NCBI RefSeq assembly: GCF_000346465.2
Contig: NC_034013.1
Span: forward strand, 8,122,216 to 8,186,215
DNA length: 64,000 nucleotides
DNA from: Prunus persica
Taxonomy: Eukaryota > Streptophyta > Magnoliopsida > Rosales > Rosaceae
Direction of reading: 5' to 3'
Made by a program: the position numbers and the translations under genes. Below, one piece after another: positions 10,017-22,028 of the stretch. Under the pieces are notes generated by a model, which was not told the DNA's origin, ran no database searches, and saw nothing but the letters and a program-made list of their open reading frames with translations. Positions within the stretch are counted from its first letter, which is position 1; each line of letters opens with the position of its first letter.

Positions 10017-13000
10017 ATGAAGTTTAGGGCTTCACATAGAGTCTGTATATTCTCTCACTCTACACACCTCAATTCCCTCCATAACCAGCGACGATGCTTC
10101 GCTTCATTTCTTAAAAAACTCCATAAAACCCCTCAAGCTCGCTCCTTTTCCAATGGCGGAGGTGGTGGTTCTAAAGGTCAGTGTTTCGCTTCCGGCGCTT
10201 AGTTTCTGTTTGGTTGCCGAGAAAATAACGTAGACAAAAGGAAAGAAACTTTGTTTTAGTGGAGTTGATTCCCCAATTTCTTTTTTCTTTTATGTATCAG
10301 ATAAATAGAATTCAAGCATTCACGTATCTTGAATTAGTTGCAAATCGTTCTGATTGAGCATTGGCACTATAAATTTTGAATTTAGTTTTTGTGATTGTTA
10401 TGAGCTATTTATTTGTTAAAAGTTATCATTAGTTTTTTTTTTTTTTTTTTTTTCAAGTGTGTGAAGCTAATTACAGGCTGTGTGCAGGTGATTCTTTTCT
10501 CTTGCCTGGTGCAACGGTGGCTACTTTGCTTATGCTTGGTGCTCTGCATGTTCGTCGGATGTATGATGACAGGAAGGTATATGTGGGTGAATTACATTCC
10601 ACTTTTCCATAAAAAATGTGGGTATAAATAAATGAATGAATGAAATCAGCAGCATATGCGCGTTAACCATGATTGAGACATGCCGGATAATCTGCCGTAT
10701 AACAAAAAAATCACATGTCAGATGTCAGATGTTTATCTAAGCTTGAGAAGGTCTTTTGAGTAAAAGGAACAAAATATTCAACCTTTGCCTCGGAATTCGA
10801 ATGTCTAGTTACGTAGTTACTGTTATCACTGTCTGTCCATAGTGGTGAATTCAGTAGATTACATGCTATCTCCACCCTTTTGGTGCATAACACTTGAAAT
10901 GTGCAGTAGAATACTTTCTGCGTGCATTTATGTGTATTTGTTATATTGTGTTCCATATTCCAAATTGATCTCAGTTGTTACAACTAGGCACATTCTAGAA
11001 GTTGCGATGATTATTTCATATGTCTTAATATTTCCCCCCCACTTGATTGATAGGTTGAGGAGGCACTGGAGAAGGGAACGGAATTTGAATTTCAACCTGA
11101 TGTAAAAGTAATGTATCAATAGTAATCGTTGCCTGATGTTTTGTAGTTTCATGCTTTCACTTATAGCTTCTGTGTTTTAGTTGCAAAGTTGGTTGTCCAT
11201 TTCTGACTTTGACTTGAACTTTATTTACATTGGCAACCATAGTCTACATTTTTAAGATTGCTGCCTTTGCGCTCCATTTCCAGATGTTGGGGTTTATTGA
11301 CCAGTGTGGTAAGTGATCTTCCTGTTTCTTGATTCCTCATCTTTAACAAATCTATTTCCTTTTCAAGCTACATGTTCCATTTATTTTTATTTTGTGTGTG
11401 GAGAAAACGAATTTATTTTTGTAGCTCGACTCATAATATTGTCTTAGTTATTTATTCTTATTGATATCAGATTAAGTTTTGAAACTATTTACCCGCTAGA
11501 CAAAAATGTTTTCAGGAAATCCCAGTCTCTCTACGTCCGTATGTTTATGGAGCGTGGGCTCGAGCATTCCATTCAAGTATGATTTTATATTTTTCATTAT
11601 TGTTGTCATCAGACTTTTTAATGTTTTGCTACAATAGCTAGTCATTTATTAGTTTTGAATAGAATGGTAGAAATTTGTGCATGAAAAAAAGTGAAAACTG
11701 AATGATATATAATATATTGAAAATATGATATGTTTTGCATTGTAGACTTGGAAGAAGCAGCTCTCCCTCTGGATGAATACACATCTTTACGAGAGTTCTT
11801 TGTTCGCACCTTGAAAGAAGGTTCCAGGCCTATTGACCCTGACCCACGATGTCTGGTAACTGGTAACCAGCAATTTGGACTGCTTATTTGTCCAATCTGT
11901 TCCACTTTGAAGTGTTTTTAGCATTATGTGACTTGCATGACTGCATTTCTGTTTTGAAGGTTAGTCCTGTGGATGGTACTGTATTACGATTTGGGGAGCT
12001 TAGAGGAGCAGGGGCTATGATTGAGCAAGTCAAAGGTTTTTCTTATTCAGTTTTTTCCCTGCTCGGTGCAAGCTCATTTCTTCCTTTGATAGCTAAAGGA
12101 GATGTGCATGAGGAGAGTAGTGAACCAGAAAATGCTTCCAGGGAGAAGAGTAAGAAGTCATGGCTGAGAGTTTCATTGGCTTCTCCTAAAGTTTGGGACC
12201 CTGTATCAACATGGTAATGAGATACTTGGATGCAAATAGTGTCATTAGTTGACACATCATTTTTCCTGATATTTATGATGTACCAAGTTGAATACAATGC
12301 AGTTTAATAAATACATAAATTTTCTTTGCAGTCCTATAAAAGGCCTCTTTTATTGTGTAATTTACTTGAAGCCTGGAGACTATCATCGCATACATGCACC
12401 AGCTGATTGGAATGTTCTTGTCCGCCGTCATTTTTCTGGTAAGCTTAGGGCTGCGAAGACCTGCATGTTGAACACATTGCAGCTGGTTCCTTACTTAACT
12501 TGAGGTTAACGGGTCTGTGGATTATGAAGGAATTTGCCGCCTTGGAAAGTTCTTTATCTTTATATTTCTTTAAATTTTATGGACCGTTCTGTGTATTTGC
12601 TTATTCTGTAGCAAACCAAAAGCAAATACATGATTGGTTGCTCAATTTTTAATTTTTCATTTTATACTCTCATTGATTACCAATGTTGGCTCTAAAAATC
12701 TTGAGTTAGCTATTTCATTTTCTAGTTACATTTATGATCTTGGTATTTACTTCGCAGGTCGTCTGCTTCCTGTAAATGAACGTGCTACAAGAACTATCAG
12801 AAACCTATATGTTGAGAACGAACGGGTAAACTTTTGTATATTAGTTTATATTAACAGGAATTTAACAATTATCAAGATGTGCTGCTATTTATGTTTGTGG
12901 TATCATCGCTTTCATTCGTGTTATGAGAGATGCTTACTTGTTAAACAAATTAAATAGTGGTTTTTTTTTCTTCAATTTTTTTTTTCATTTTTGGGATAGT

Positions 13001-14346
13001 GATTGACAAAAACTAATCAATGAGAAGATATGCAAAAACCAATTAACGAAAATGCAGGAGATGATTTTAGACATAATAAGGGCGTGTATGAGATTAAATA
13101 TTCTGGATGCTATGCTGCAATGCATATAAGTGGAATTTGACATGGTGACACATTACAAACAAAAACTTGCATTTCTTGGAAATATCTGGCCTTCTCCTGT
13201 ACTGTCAAATCATCCTATTGTTCAAAAGTTCTCCCAGTGTCAGATAATTTAATATATCAATATGTCAACTTGCTTTGCTGTGTTTGGTCTTCCCATCTTG
13301 TCCAGGGTAAATATGGGTCAACATGCAATTCTTCCTTTGTTCTTTTATTGATTTATAGTTGTCTTTGCAATTCTTATGCGATCAGGTTGTGCTTGAAGGT
13401 TTATGGAAAGAAGGATTTATGGCACTTGCTGCTGTTGGAGCAACGAATATTGGTTCAATTGAGGTCAAGTGTTTCCTTGCATATGATGAGTTGAATTCCC
13501 GGGGGACACACTTGCACACACACACTCACAAACCAAACATGGAAACACTTGCACATAGAAACAATTCTTTCACTCACTTCTGGGTTTGGCATTTACTAAC
13601 TTAAAATAATGTAGGCAATTAACCTGAGAATGCTGAATTTGAAGCAGGTTTAGGACACAATCAAATACTGTGCATGGAAGGGCTGGGTAGTGCATAGGGT
13701 GGTGTTTCAAGAAAGTATTTAAACGGACATCTCTTTTAATAAGTGCAAAATCGATTCTATAACAATCCAATACTCCCCTCCACAAAAACGAAAGGCAAAA
13801 AACTGAATGAAGATCAAATTTCATGAGTTGCACCTTGTCCCAATTGAAGCAAACCCAGATTGATGGGTGTAATGTTTTTAGTTTTATTTTTTCATCGGAC
13901 TTGGGTGTCATTGGAGTACTAGTTTCTACTGATTATCTTTCTTTTGTCGTTGAATCTTTCTGATCTTGGACATGGCAGCTTTCCATTGAACCGGAACTTC
14001 GGACAAACCAGGCAAGAAAGAAGTTACTGCACTCAGAGCCTCCAGAAGAACGGATATATGAACCTGATGGTATTGGTAGGACGCTCAAGAAAGGAGATGA
14101 GGTTAGAGGTGTATTTTGAATGTCTTCCAGGATTTCCATGCTTTGGTTAGTTTTGTAATGTCCAAGATATAAAAAGAGAACACAAGAAGGCTGCTTGGAA
14201 TTTAAAAATCATATTTCATACTTCTACTTATTTACTTTTGCCCCATCTGGACTATAAATCCTTGGATAAAAGATTTATTTTAATGATTCCACTTGCCTTG
14301 AATCCCTTTTTTGTTGACTTTCAAGCATAAAGATGGAAATCATTTT

Positions 14347-14389
<43 letters not shown>

Positions 14390-14734
14390 AGTTATGCATT
14401 ACCAGTCTTTACATGGTTTTTAAAATTGGTATCTTAGATTCTTATGCTCCTCATCACCAAACTTATGAGCTCTTCCATTGGTTTATTATCTTGATCTGTT
14501 AATGTTTTGTGCATCTATCCATTCGAGGTTTTTATTTTACCGGTTACTGTCTGTGTGCTTCCATCTATTCAGGTAGCTGCATTCAACATGGGATCAACTG
14601 TTGTGCTTGTCTTCCAGGCTCCCATATCACTATCACAAGAAAATGGGGATTCCGCATCAGAGTTCAGGTTTTCGGTCCAACGTGGGGATAGAGTCCGTGT
14701 CGGGGAAGCCTTAGGGAGGTGGCGGGATCAGTAG
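10017..14734 (+). CDS. PSD1: Phosphatidylserine decarboxylase proenzyme, mitochondrial
   Basis: It decarboxylates phosphatidylserine to phosphatidylethanolamine at the inner mitochondrial membrane. Twelve exons: 10017-10176, 10488-10576, 11054-11107, 11243-11308, 11516-11576, 11746-11855, 11960-12213, 12332-12438, 12758-12825, 13386-13463, 13979-14101, 14573-14734. They sum to 1332 nt (443 residues) with intact frame and GT-AG borders throughout. The N-terminus is a basic Ser/Arg-rich presequence followed by a Gly-rich stretch and a hydrophobic segment (GATVATLLMLGALH). Catalytic features are visible: Asp185 in SPVDGTV, His283 in PGDYHRIH and the self-cleavage site NMGST, with Gly397-Ser398 as the expected alpha/beta junction where Ser becomes the pyruvoyl group. 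The start was chosen for its match to the plant PSD1 N-terminus as I recall it. A (GA)n tract lies in intron 11. Phase agreement over 12 exons makes this very secure. Confidence 0.95.
14350..14389. repeat. (GA)n microsatellite in PSD1 intron 11
   Basis: About 20 uninterrupted GA units between exons 11 and 12 of PSD1. Confidence 0.95.
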
Positions 14735-15636
14735 TAAGCCCCGGGTAGCTAGACTGGTGTATTCAATCTTTTCATGATGAAACAACAAAAGAGTATGTTA
14801 GCCATGTACCAAATTGCTGAAATTGAAGCAATATATCATTAATCAGCGCAATGCTGCCTTTTCCAGGTTTAACTTTTTCGATTAATCAGAGCAATACAGG
14901 TTCCAGTTATGGGAATATATTGAAAGAAACTTGGATGTTCATAGAGCTCCTCCACAATCTACCAAGCTAGCACTTTCATGGAGATTAGAAAATGAATATG
15001 AGATAAGAAACTACCATATAGCTAGGTGATTATTGAATGGGAGTGGTTTGATGTGTCGTTGTTTGCGTCGAATGTTAGGAAATTCTTACATATTTGTCCA
15101 TCTAATTATGTGAGGTGATTTGATACTAATATGGTCTGTTCATTAATCATCTCATAATTGGGTTTACTATCACACCGTGAATCCCTTATTTTTAAATCAA
15201 GTTTATATAATTCAGAACATTGAATAAAACTTTTGGGTTTTTGTACTATTGTCCCATGAACTTCGATTTGTGTATCGTTTTGGTGCATGAACTCTTATTT
15301 TGTCACAATTATTAGTTTGTGATTAGTACATACCTAAATAAGCACATTACAAGACAATGATCATTTGGTCTAGTAACACTTAATGTTTATTTTATTAGAG
15401 GATATTTTGAGTACAAATTTTATGGACGACAATTGTTGATTAATAAAAGGTCATAGATACTTTTAGGGGCATTATTGCACCCTTTCCCTCCTTCCATTTT
15501 CTCTTTTTATTTCTCATCCTTTATTGGGCTGTCCACAAACACCCACCCCCAAAACGAAGCTAGGATTAATAGTTCGTTTTTCCTCTTTCTGAGTACTTGG
15601 ACGAAATTAAGGAAAAAACTTTTTTTTTTTGGTTAC

Positions 15637-15682
<46 letters not shown>

Positions 15683-15892
15683 GAACAAAATTGCATTAAA
15701 CCTTTGTAGAATGATTACAAAATGTTAAGGAGTATCACTTACCCTTTTATTATGAACAAATAAATATCTATCTTAGAAAGAGTGAAAAATTTATAGATGT
15801 ACTTGTCATTATTTTGACAAATGTGAGTATTTGAATAAAATAATCACATAGGGGTTTGATTATTATGTTGGCAATAAGAATAATAATAATAA
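14735..15892. other. Intergenic between PSD1 and calmodulin-like copy 2
   Basis: PSD1 3' UTR, then AT-rich spacer. It contains a (GA)n microsatellite at 15643-15676. No gene was recognised. Confidence 0.5.
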
Positions 15893-16910
15893 TCACTGAG
15901 CGTTCATGAATTTTGCCATGAATTTCAAGAATTGATCAAAACGAACCCTCCCATCATCACCGCCCATCTGTTGAATAAATTCTTCCAATTCTTCCTCGGA
16001 TGGGTTTTGCCCTATTGAGGTCATTACATTGCTCAGCTCATCGGTAGTGACAGTGCCTGCAAATAAATAAATAAAAATAAAAATAATGTATTCAAAAGCA
16101 CATGAACCATTTTCTTGAACGTCTTTTTTGTCAATCAAAAGTATGAAATGATGGCTAAGGGAACTTGAGTTTTAGAACTAACCAATGAAATTTAAATATT
16201 AAGGTTGATTTAGTAATTTAATTCAACATTTCAACACATATTTTCTTTGTATTTTTATGATTGGTACGTAGTGGTCACTGCGTGTATAACATGTTATGAT
16301 CTTTCTTGTATGCATGAAATGAGAAAATTTTAGATGAAATCCGCTGTATACAATTAAGGGCAGAACAATGATAACAGCTAAACTGGGCTGTAACCCAGTG
16401 AGCCTTTTGGGGATTAAATATAGCCCAGTAGATTAAAGTACAAAAAATCTATTTCTTTATGAAACATGTACACTTTTTCAAGTCTGTTATAGAATATATT
16501 TTTAATTTGATAATTTGTGTTTTTGGGTTGCATTTAATATTTATTTGTCTTATGTTAAAGTTTTTTGAAAATTAGCATTTAGCCATACACTCAAGATCCT
16601 AAGGTTCTAAGTTCGATTTCCCCCCTCCTCAATATTGCTTGTATAAAAAAATAAAAACAAAAACTTATTAGAAATAAGTCAATGGAACTATGAACTGGCA
16701 TGATTTATATGATTTAATGTATACTTTTATTTCTAGAAAGACTATAGAAACTGGAAGTAGCAAAAAATAATTATCATTATATTTTAGGCTAATAACTTTA
16801 GTTAGCCCATCCATTAAAAAATTCTTGGTTCCCCCTTGTATACAACCATGTGTTTAGTCATATACAATCAGTAATAAAAGACTGAGAAATTTAAATTGAG
16901 ATGGTAAAAC

Positions 16911-16955
<45 letters not shown>

Positions 16956-17042
16956 AGGAATCTAACCATTGCCATCCTTGTCAAAATTGTTGAAGGCTTG
17001 CTTGAGCTTCTCGACTTGATCATCACTCAATTCGTGAGACAT
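15893..17042 (-). CDS. Short calmodulin-like EF-hand protein, copy 2
   Basis: Two exons: 17042-16967 and 16056-15893, GT-AG, with the intron at the same codon and phase as copy 1. The product is about 79 residues, starting MSHELSDDQVEKLKQAF. EF-hand 1 is canonical (DKDGNGTVTTDE). EF-hand 2 (MGGDDGRVRFDQ) has the same shortened loop and the same final Gln as copy 1, so the change predates the duplication. The 910-bp intron is longer than in copy 1 and contains a (TA)n tract at 16914-16952 plus extra unrelated sequence at about 16350-16860. The ATG has a TTTAAATA-like box about 110 bp upstream on the minus strand. Likely a small calcium sensor; the function is otherwise unknown. Confidence 0.85.
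16914..16952. repeat. (TA)n microsatellite in the intron of calmodulin-like copy 2
   Basis: About 18 TA units near the donor side of the intron. Copy 1 has only ATATATATA-like sequence at the same place. Confidence 0.9.
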
Positions 17043-17729
17043 ATTTCCTTCTGTTTTTTTTTTTTATAAAGAAATATATAGAAACTTCTGTACTGTTTTT
17101 CTTTGATGTCTTTTTGAAAGCTATGAAAGAAATAGAGCAAAATGGAGGTATTTAAAGTGTTCAAATTTCTCTCTTTGCAACTGTGAATGAATGAATGTAG
17201 TTGTTTAAATGGATGGCAGTAAATCTCGCTGCAGCTTTTACCACAATTATTTATTTTTAACTTTCAACCTCTGGTGAAAATGCAACACTTAGAATTTTGA
17301 CTCGGTTTGTTGGGGGTCTGTTGGCTTGGCACCTCCTCCATCCAAATTTTTTCTTCATTTTTATTGAAATGTTCATTTTACATAATTTACTTTTTAATTT
17401 TTCTAACAGGACCACAAATAAATTGAAATCTCAACAAAAAAGGAATTTGCACTCTAAAAATAATTTCTTATATTTCATTAAATAAAATTTATGGCATCTC
17501 CTCAAGTACAAAATATATTGATTAATGAAAAATAAGAAAATTGTTATGGACTCAAAGTTGATTGAGTTACATCTTCTTCATGGGAAATTCTATTTGGAGC
17601 TAAATTATTAGTATTATTAATCACATTTATTTATTACATGATGAGTGAAAAATTGAATGCAAATGGAAGCACTTATTAATCTTCATCATAAAGCCTATTT
17701 AAATTAGAGGTATCTGAGCCTCTACATTT
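17043..17729. other. Upstream region of calmodulin-like copy 2
   Basis: 17043-17290 matches the promoter of copy 1. The rest is AT-rich with no recognised feature. Confidence 0.45.
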
Positions 17730-19739
17730 AGCCACTATGTATTTACCCGCATTTCACAAGATCTTAACCATTCTAATAATCTAACAACTCAAGATATGAC
17801 ATGTCAATTTTTAACTTTTGATACCTATCTATTTAATTAACTCCAACTTAACACCATTAACCCTAAACCACAAGGTGTGGTGTGGTTGGCAAATTGCCAC
17901 CTCTAACTAGCGGACTACCTGGTCCCTAACTGGTAGGGGTTCGAAACCAATTGAGAGCACTTTGTGGCCAGGGACAAGCCGAACCCCAAGTGGAGATTAA
18001 TCCAACTCTTCAATTGTGGGGACATCTCGTGGTATATACCAAAAAAAAACAAACCCTATACTTATCAGCAACCACTCATGACACAGCCCACCCCACCCCA
18101 CTCACGGCAACCCCCTTCCCTCCTATAAAAAACCATATAATTAACTCAAACTTGAAATATTCCAGAAATTGATGGGTGGAGACGTTTCATAATTGTTTAT
18201 GAGTGTTAGGTAATTTGGTTTGGGTTAATTGGGTAAAAAGTGTGGGGTCTTTTTATTCCAACAGCCTAACAAATGAGCTTGGGCTTTCGAAAAGAGAAAC
18301 ATGTATGAAATTGCCCCTTGAGTCTAAGTTCAAGGATCAAGCCCCAAGAGTATTTTGAAAGGGTAGCTGAGCCTTAGGAAACACCTTGGTCTGCTTCACC
18401 AACGAAACCAACAGTCGCTTACAGATAAATTCTTGGCTTGGCATGAGAAGCTTGTGACATGGGAGCTGAGCATTCATGAGTTTAGCATAAAAGAGAGAAA
18501 GGAGTAAGATGGAAGAACAAAGCATGAAATTGAAGGGTTCTAGAGGGGATGCTTGCCTTCGATGAATTCTCATGGTTGTTGGGAGGCTTGCAGCAACTAA
18601 GGTGAGTTGTTTTTGCTGGGTCGGAAGTGACTCCTTTTATAGACACTGAAAACCTTAATTTTATCAAGCCACCCTCTCCCCTTTTCCTTCACTTTCTTCC
18701 ATTCCATTCCATCTTATTTGGTGAAACTTCCCTAGCCTGAGCATGTAGGCATGAAGCTTTTTGGAGTTCCAAGGTCCTCAAGCAGCTGGACTTCTCCATG
18801 TGGGTGAGGAGCCACCCACTTTTGTTTCTTGTTTTCTCACCAAAGCTTGAAGAGGAAAGAATGGGTAAGAGTGCTTGGTCAAAAAGGTGATCAGCACATG
18901 GGTTTGCTTGGTTTTGGTGGTTTGGCTGTGATCTGGTTTTAATAGAGATGTACAACATTGGATATTTTATAAGGTGCTGGGCTGGGCTGTTTTGTTTCCA
19001 GCGCTTGTAAGTTCCCTTTGATTTCGTTAGGCTGCTGGAAGCTTTGGCTGATGTGGGATTTTATGGGCTATTAGGTTTTCTTAAGGTGATGGACTACTAG
19101 GTTTTCTCTCATGCTTACCCATATATTTGGGCTCAAGGAATGGGCTTGAGTTTTGGTGCTCCCAAGTAGCCCAAAACTTCCACTCCTTGGACCATCAATG
19201 GGCCTCGTGAATGCTCGTAACCATCCATACCACAACCCGCTCAGCAAGCCCCAGGCATTCGCGTGGCTTAGGCCCACTTAAGCTTGTAGCGTGGCATGTT
19301 GCTTAAATAAGAATTTTCCACTTGATGTTGTACTGGGTCAAAAATATATTTGAGCCCAGCCTTAAATTTTTTGGGCCTCAACAAAAGGCCACCATGATAA
19401 GACGTAGTTCTTGCTTTTTATTGCATTATTATGAAAAACATATTAGCTGGTTGTTTGTTAACATGGTTGTTAATTCATAAAGAACAAGAAAGGTTGGCTG
19501 TGAGTAGGGAAGGGGGTTTTGCCGTGAATGGGGTGGGGTGTGTCATTGATGGCTGATAGGTTTATGGTTTGTTCTTTATTATTTTTTATTTTTTTTATTT
19601 ATTTATACTTAACGCTGTTAAATTGGAGTTAATTAAATAGATAGGTGTCAAAAGTTAAAAATTGAAATGTCATATCTTGAGTCGTTAGATTATTAGAATG
19701 ATTAAGATCTTACGAAATGCGGGTAAATGCATAGTGGCT
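17730..19739. mobile_element. Non-autonomous DNA element with long terminal inverted repeats (MULE-like)
   Basis: The left end AGCCACTATGTATTTACCCG (17730) reappears inverted at 19739. The two arms align, with mismatches, for about 235 bp (right arm about 19505-19739; left arm 17730-17858 plus about 18052-18125, split by a SINE). The interior, about 1.4 kb, has no transposase or recognisable captured gene. Long arms and 2-kb size suggest a Mutator-like non-autonomous element, but no clear 9-bp target duplication is seen at the ends I chose, so the family is uncertain. Confidence 0.65.
17866..18051 (+). mobile_element. tRNA-derived SINE nested in the left inverted repeat
   Basis: A 186-bp insert interrupts the left arm where the right arm is continuous. 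It has a box-A-like GTGTGGTGTGGTTGGC near its 5' end, a good Pol III box B GGTTCGAAACC at 17938-17948, and a terminal A tract at 18041-18049. The 7-bp direct repeat AACCCTA flanks it (17859-17865 and 18052-18058), fitting a target-site duplication. Such elements are copied by LINE machinery. Confidence 0.7.
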
Positions 19740-21736
19740 GTAAAAGCTTGGGTTTGATGAGGTTGATGTTTTGGTGTAAATATAATCTCACACTTTTGTT
19801 TTTTATGAACAATACAAAATATTAATGTCTGCCATCACTCGTTATTGCCTTGAAGTGTTGTTGCTAGAGCCATGGCCTTGAATATGCACAGGGTGCTCTG
19901 CCCGCTTGGTTCTGAAATTTCGACTTGTTAACACCATTGTTAACATACCTCATATATTCCAGGCCAAATTACCCAAAAGAAAAGAGTACCTATAATCACA
20001 TGAAACATGAACGCCAGTTGCTAAGAAACTGTTACAGTTAGGCATGTGTTCCACCAAGGTCATCGTAGTTTCGATTTTAGCAATTTTATTTTAAATTCAT
20101 CATTGAAACCCTCATTTCTGTTAATTGAGTGCACGGCGTAGTCACGTGTTGCGCACATGTTCATGTAGTTTGGCCAAATTTACACTAAGGTCACTCTATG
20201 CCACTTCCCATGTGCGCAACTCGAATCCATGCCGTCCACTCAATTGACAGAAATAAGAATTCGCAATTGGATTCATCCACTCAATTGATGGAAATACGGA
20301 TTCCCCATCGGATTGCAAACCGAAACCAACTAAGCATGAATCTTAAAGTAAATAACGGACCAAAGTATTTTCAAACCTTAAGAAACAATGCAAACATTAC
20401 AATTCCTCCCAGTCCTGTTTAACATTCAATTCATACTTCTCCCAATTTGGGTTAACTACCAGCAAAAACTTAAAACCGTCAATTCTAACAGGCATGTCTT
20501 GCAGCTAAACTGAACCAGAAGAAGATGATAAAATAGAAAACCACAAGAACCGCAACATGCATTTTATTTTGGTCTCTCTCCCTCTTCTTCTCCAACATAG
20601 AATATACAACTCACAAGAACCATTCAACTTATTCTAATAAACTCTTCTAGCATTTCAGACGAAAACCAAAAACATGAAAGCAATGACAAGACCTTGAATT
20701 GCTGAATGCCACTACTACTCAGAAAATTTCATTTTGACCAGTCGATAACTGGGTATTCACACAAGTAGGATACTCATCTCAGTCCACCAGCTGATCAAAT
20801 CCAAACAAAACTACATTCAAGTTTATTGGTGAGATTAGTAGTGTCACACCCACCACCTTCATACTCAACTCAGCTAACACTTTTATCCCAACTTATTGGA
20901 GTCATCTACAGCTTATTGCTGCTCGGAATTACCAAACTGTATCTTCTCTCGTGGATCTTCCTATCATTACTCACTCATCCCACCACTTTACATCAACCAA
21001 AAATCACTTACATCAAACACTTCAATGTATCCACTCTCTTAGTAATAAACCAATTCAAATTGCATCTTGTAAAAGCATACCAGAACACACAAGGAACCAC
21101 AAAAAGCATGTCCTGCATTATACAATGATAGACAGAAGACATTCTAATCATAAGTATCGTTTCTCATACCCAAACAGATTCAGATCTAAATTATCATACG
21201 GCTCAAAACGAAAAGTATATCCAACAAATTATCTACACAACCTTATAGCAATATGACATGATTGTTCAGTGGAATTAAAAAAATGTGAAAAATTATTCCA
21301 GGCAAATGGGTATTTGATAAATGATACGCATCAATTCTAGCTGCATAACTAAATCAAGAGGTACAAAAACAGAAAACCAAATGCATATATCATTGTACAA
21401 AATCTAGTTAAAATTCCAAATAACCCATATAACAGATATGAAGTTTCAATGAATTTACACTTGTAAATGACGGATCCATCAATGGCCTTTGCTGCTTTTC
21501 AACTTCACCACTCAATTACACGAAAAATCGAATCCGAAATTCCTGGAATCTCAGTATCTCTCTATATTAAAACTTTGTTCCTGAAATACCAATCAAAACA
21601 AAAATCCCAAATTAGATTCAGAACAAATACCTAAACTTGAAGTTTGCAAATTTTGGAGACGGGGGCAATTTGAGAAATATGGGAAATTTAGGGGAGGGGG
21701 GAAATGGTGAAAATGCAAAATCTGAAAAAGGCACAC
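19740..21736. other. Intergenic, no gene recognised; a foldback near 20.2 kb
   Basis: No coding region could be supported. At 20113-20166 and 20209-20254 an imperfect inverted repeat pairs ATTTCTGTTAATTGAGTGCA with its complement around CACTCAATTGACAGAAAT, and GTTGCGCACATG with CATGTGCGCAAC; it may be a decayed MITE. The last several hundred bases probably include the 3' UTR of the small minus-strand gene that follows. Confidence 0.4.
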
Positions 21737-21976
21737 CTACGTCTGTTTGGAGTAGGAAGAGGAAGAAGGAACACGCTTGTTACGGAACATCATGTAACCG
21801 ACGGGTAAGACTACTCCGATCATCATGATGGCCGCTCCGATCACGTATCTCAGTGGGCTCGGCGGTTCCACCTCTATCAATCTCCTGAACTGCACCGGAC
21901 AGGATCACAGCCCCTCCATTATTTTTAATTTTATATAAATAAATAAATAAATATAGATCTGGATCATAGAAGAAAA

Positions 21977-22019
<43 letters not shown>

Positions 22020-22028
22020 TACAGGCAT
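21737..22028 (-). CDS. Conserved small single-pass membrane protein (52 residues)
   Basis: The coding exons are 22028-22023 (only Met-Pro) and 21889-21737, joined across an intron with GT at 22022-22021 and AG just before 21889. The product starts MPFRRLIEVEPPSPLRYVIG, has a hydrophobic helix at about residues 20-37 (AAIMMIGVVLPVGYMMF) and a basic Ser-rich tail ending YSKQT. It resembles, from memory, a widespread plant family of unknown function. Without splicing, the ATG would read into a (CT)n microsatellite giving a meaningless Ser-Leu repeat, which supports the intron. The likely topology is a tail- or signal-anchored endomembrane or mitochondrial protein; no function is claimed. 5' UTR sequence extends to about 22190. 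Confidence 0.75.
21977..22017. repeat. (GA)n microsatellite in the intron beside the Met-Pro exon
   Basis: About 20 GA units (CT on the coding strand) only a few bases downstream of the splice donor of the 52-residue protein gene. Confidence 0.95.

Noticed and set aside
17866..18051. A functional tRNA gene
   Set aside because: Box A- and box B-like sequences are present but no tRNA cloverleaf can be drawn, and an A tail with flanking duplication indicates a SINE.
18337..18958. Minus-strand ORFs inside the long-inverted-repeat element as a captured gene
   Set aside because: No recognisable domain, no splice pattern, and frames overlap randomly; captured origin cannot be supported by eye.
21780..22028. 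Unspliced 82-codon ORF starting MPVTLSLSLS
   Set aside because: Read-through of a CT microsatellite intron; splicing gives a coherent conserved membrane protein instead.
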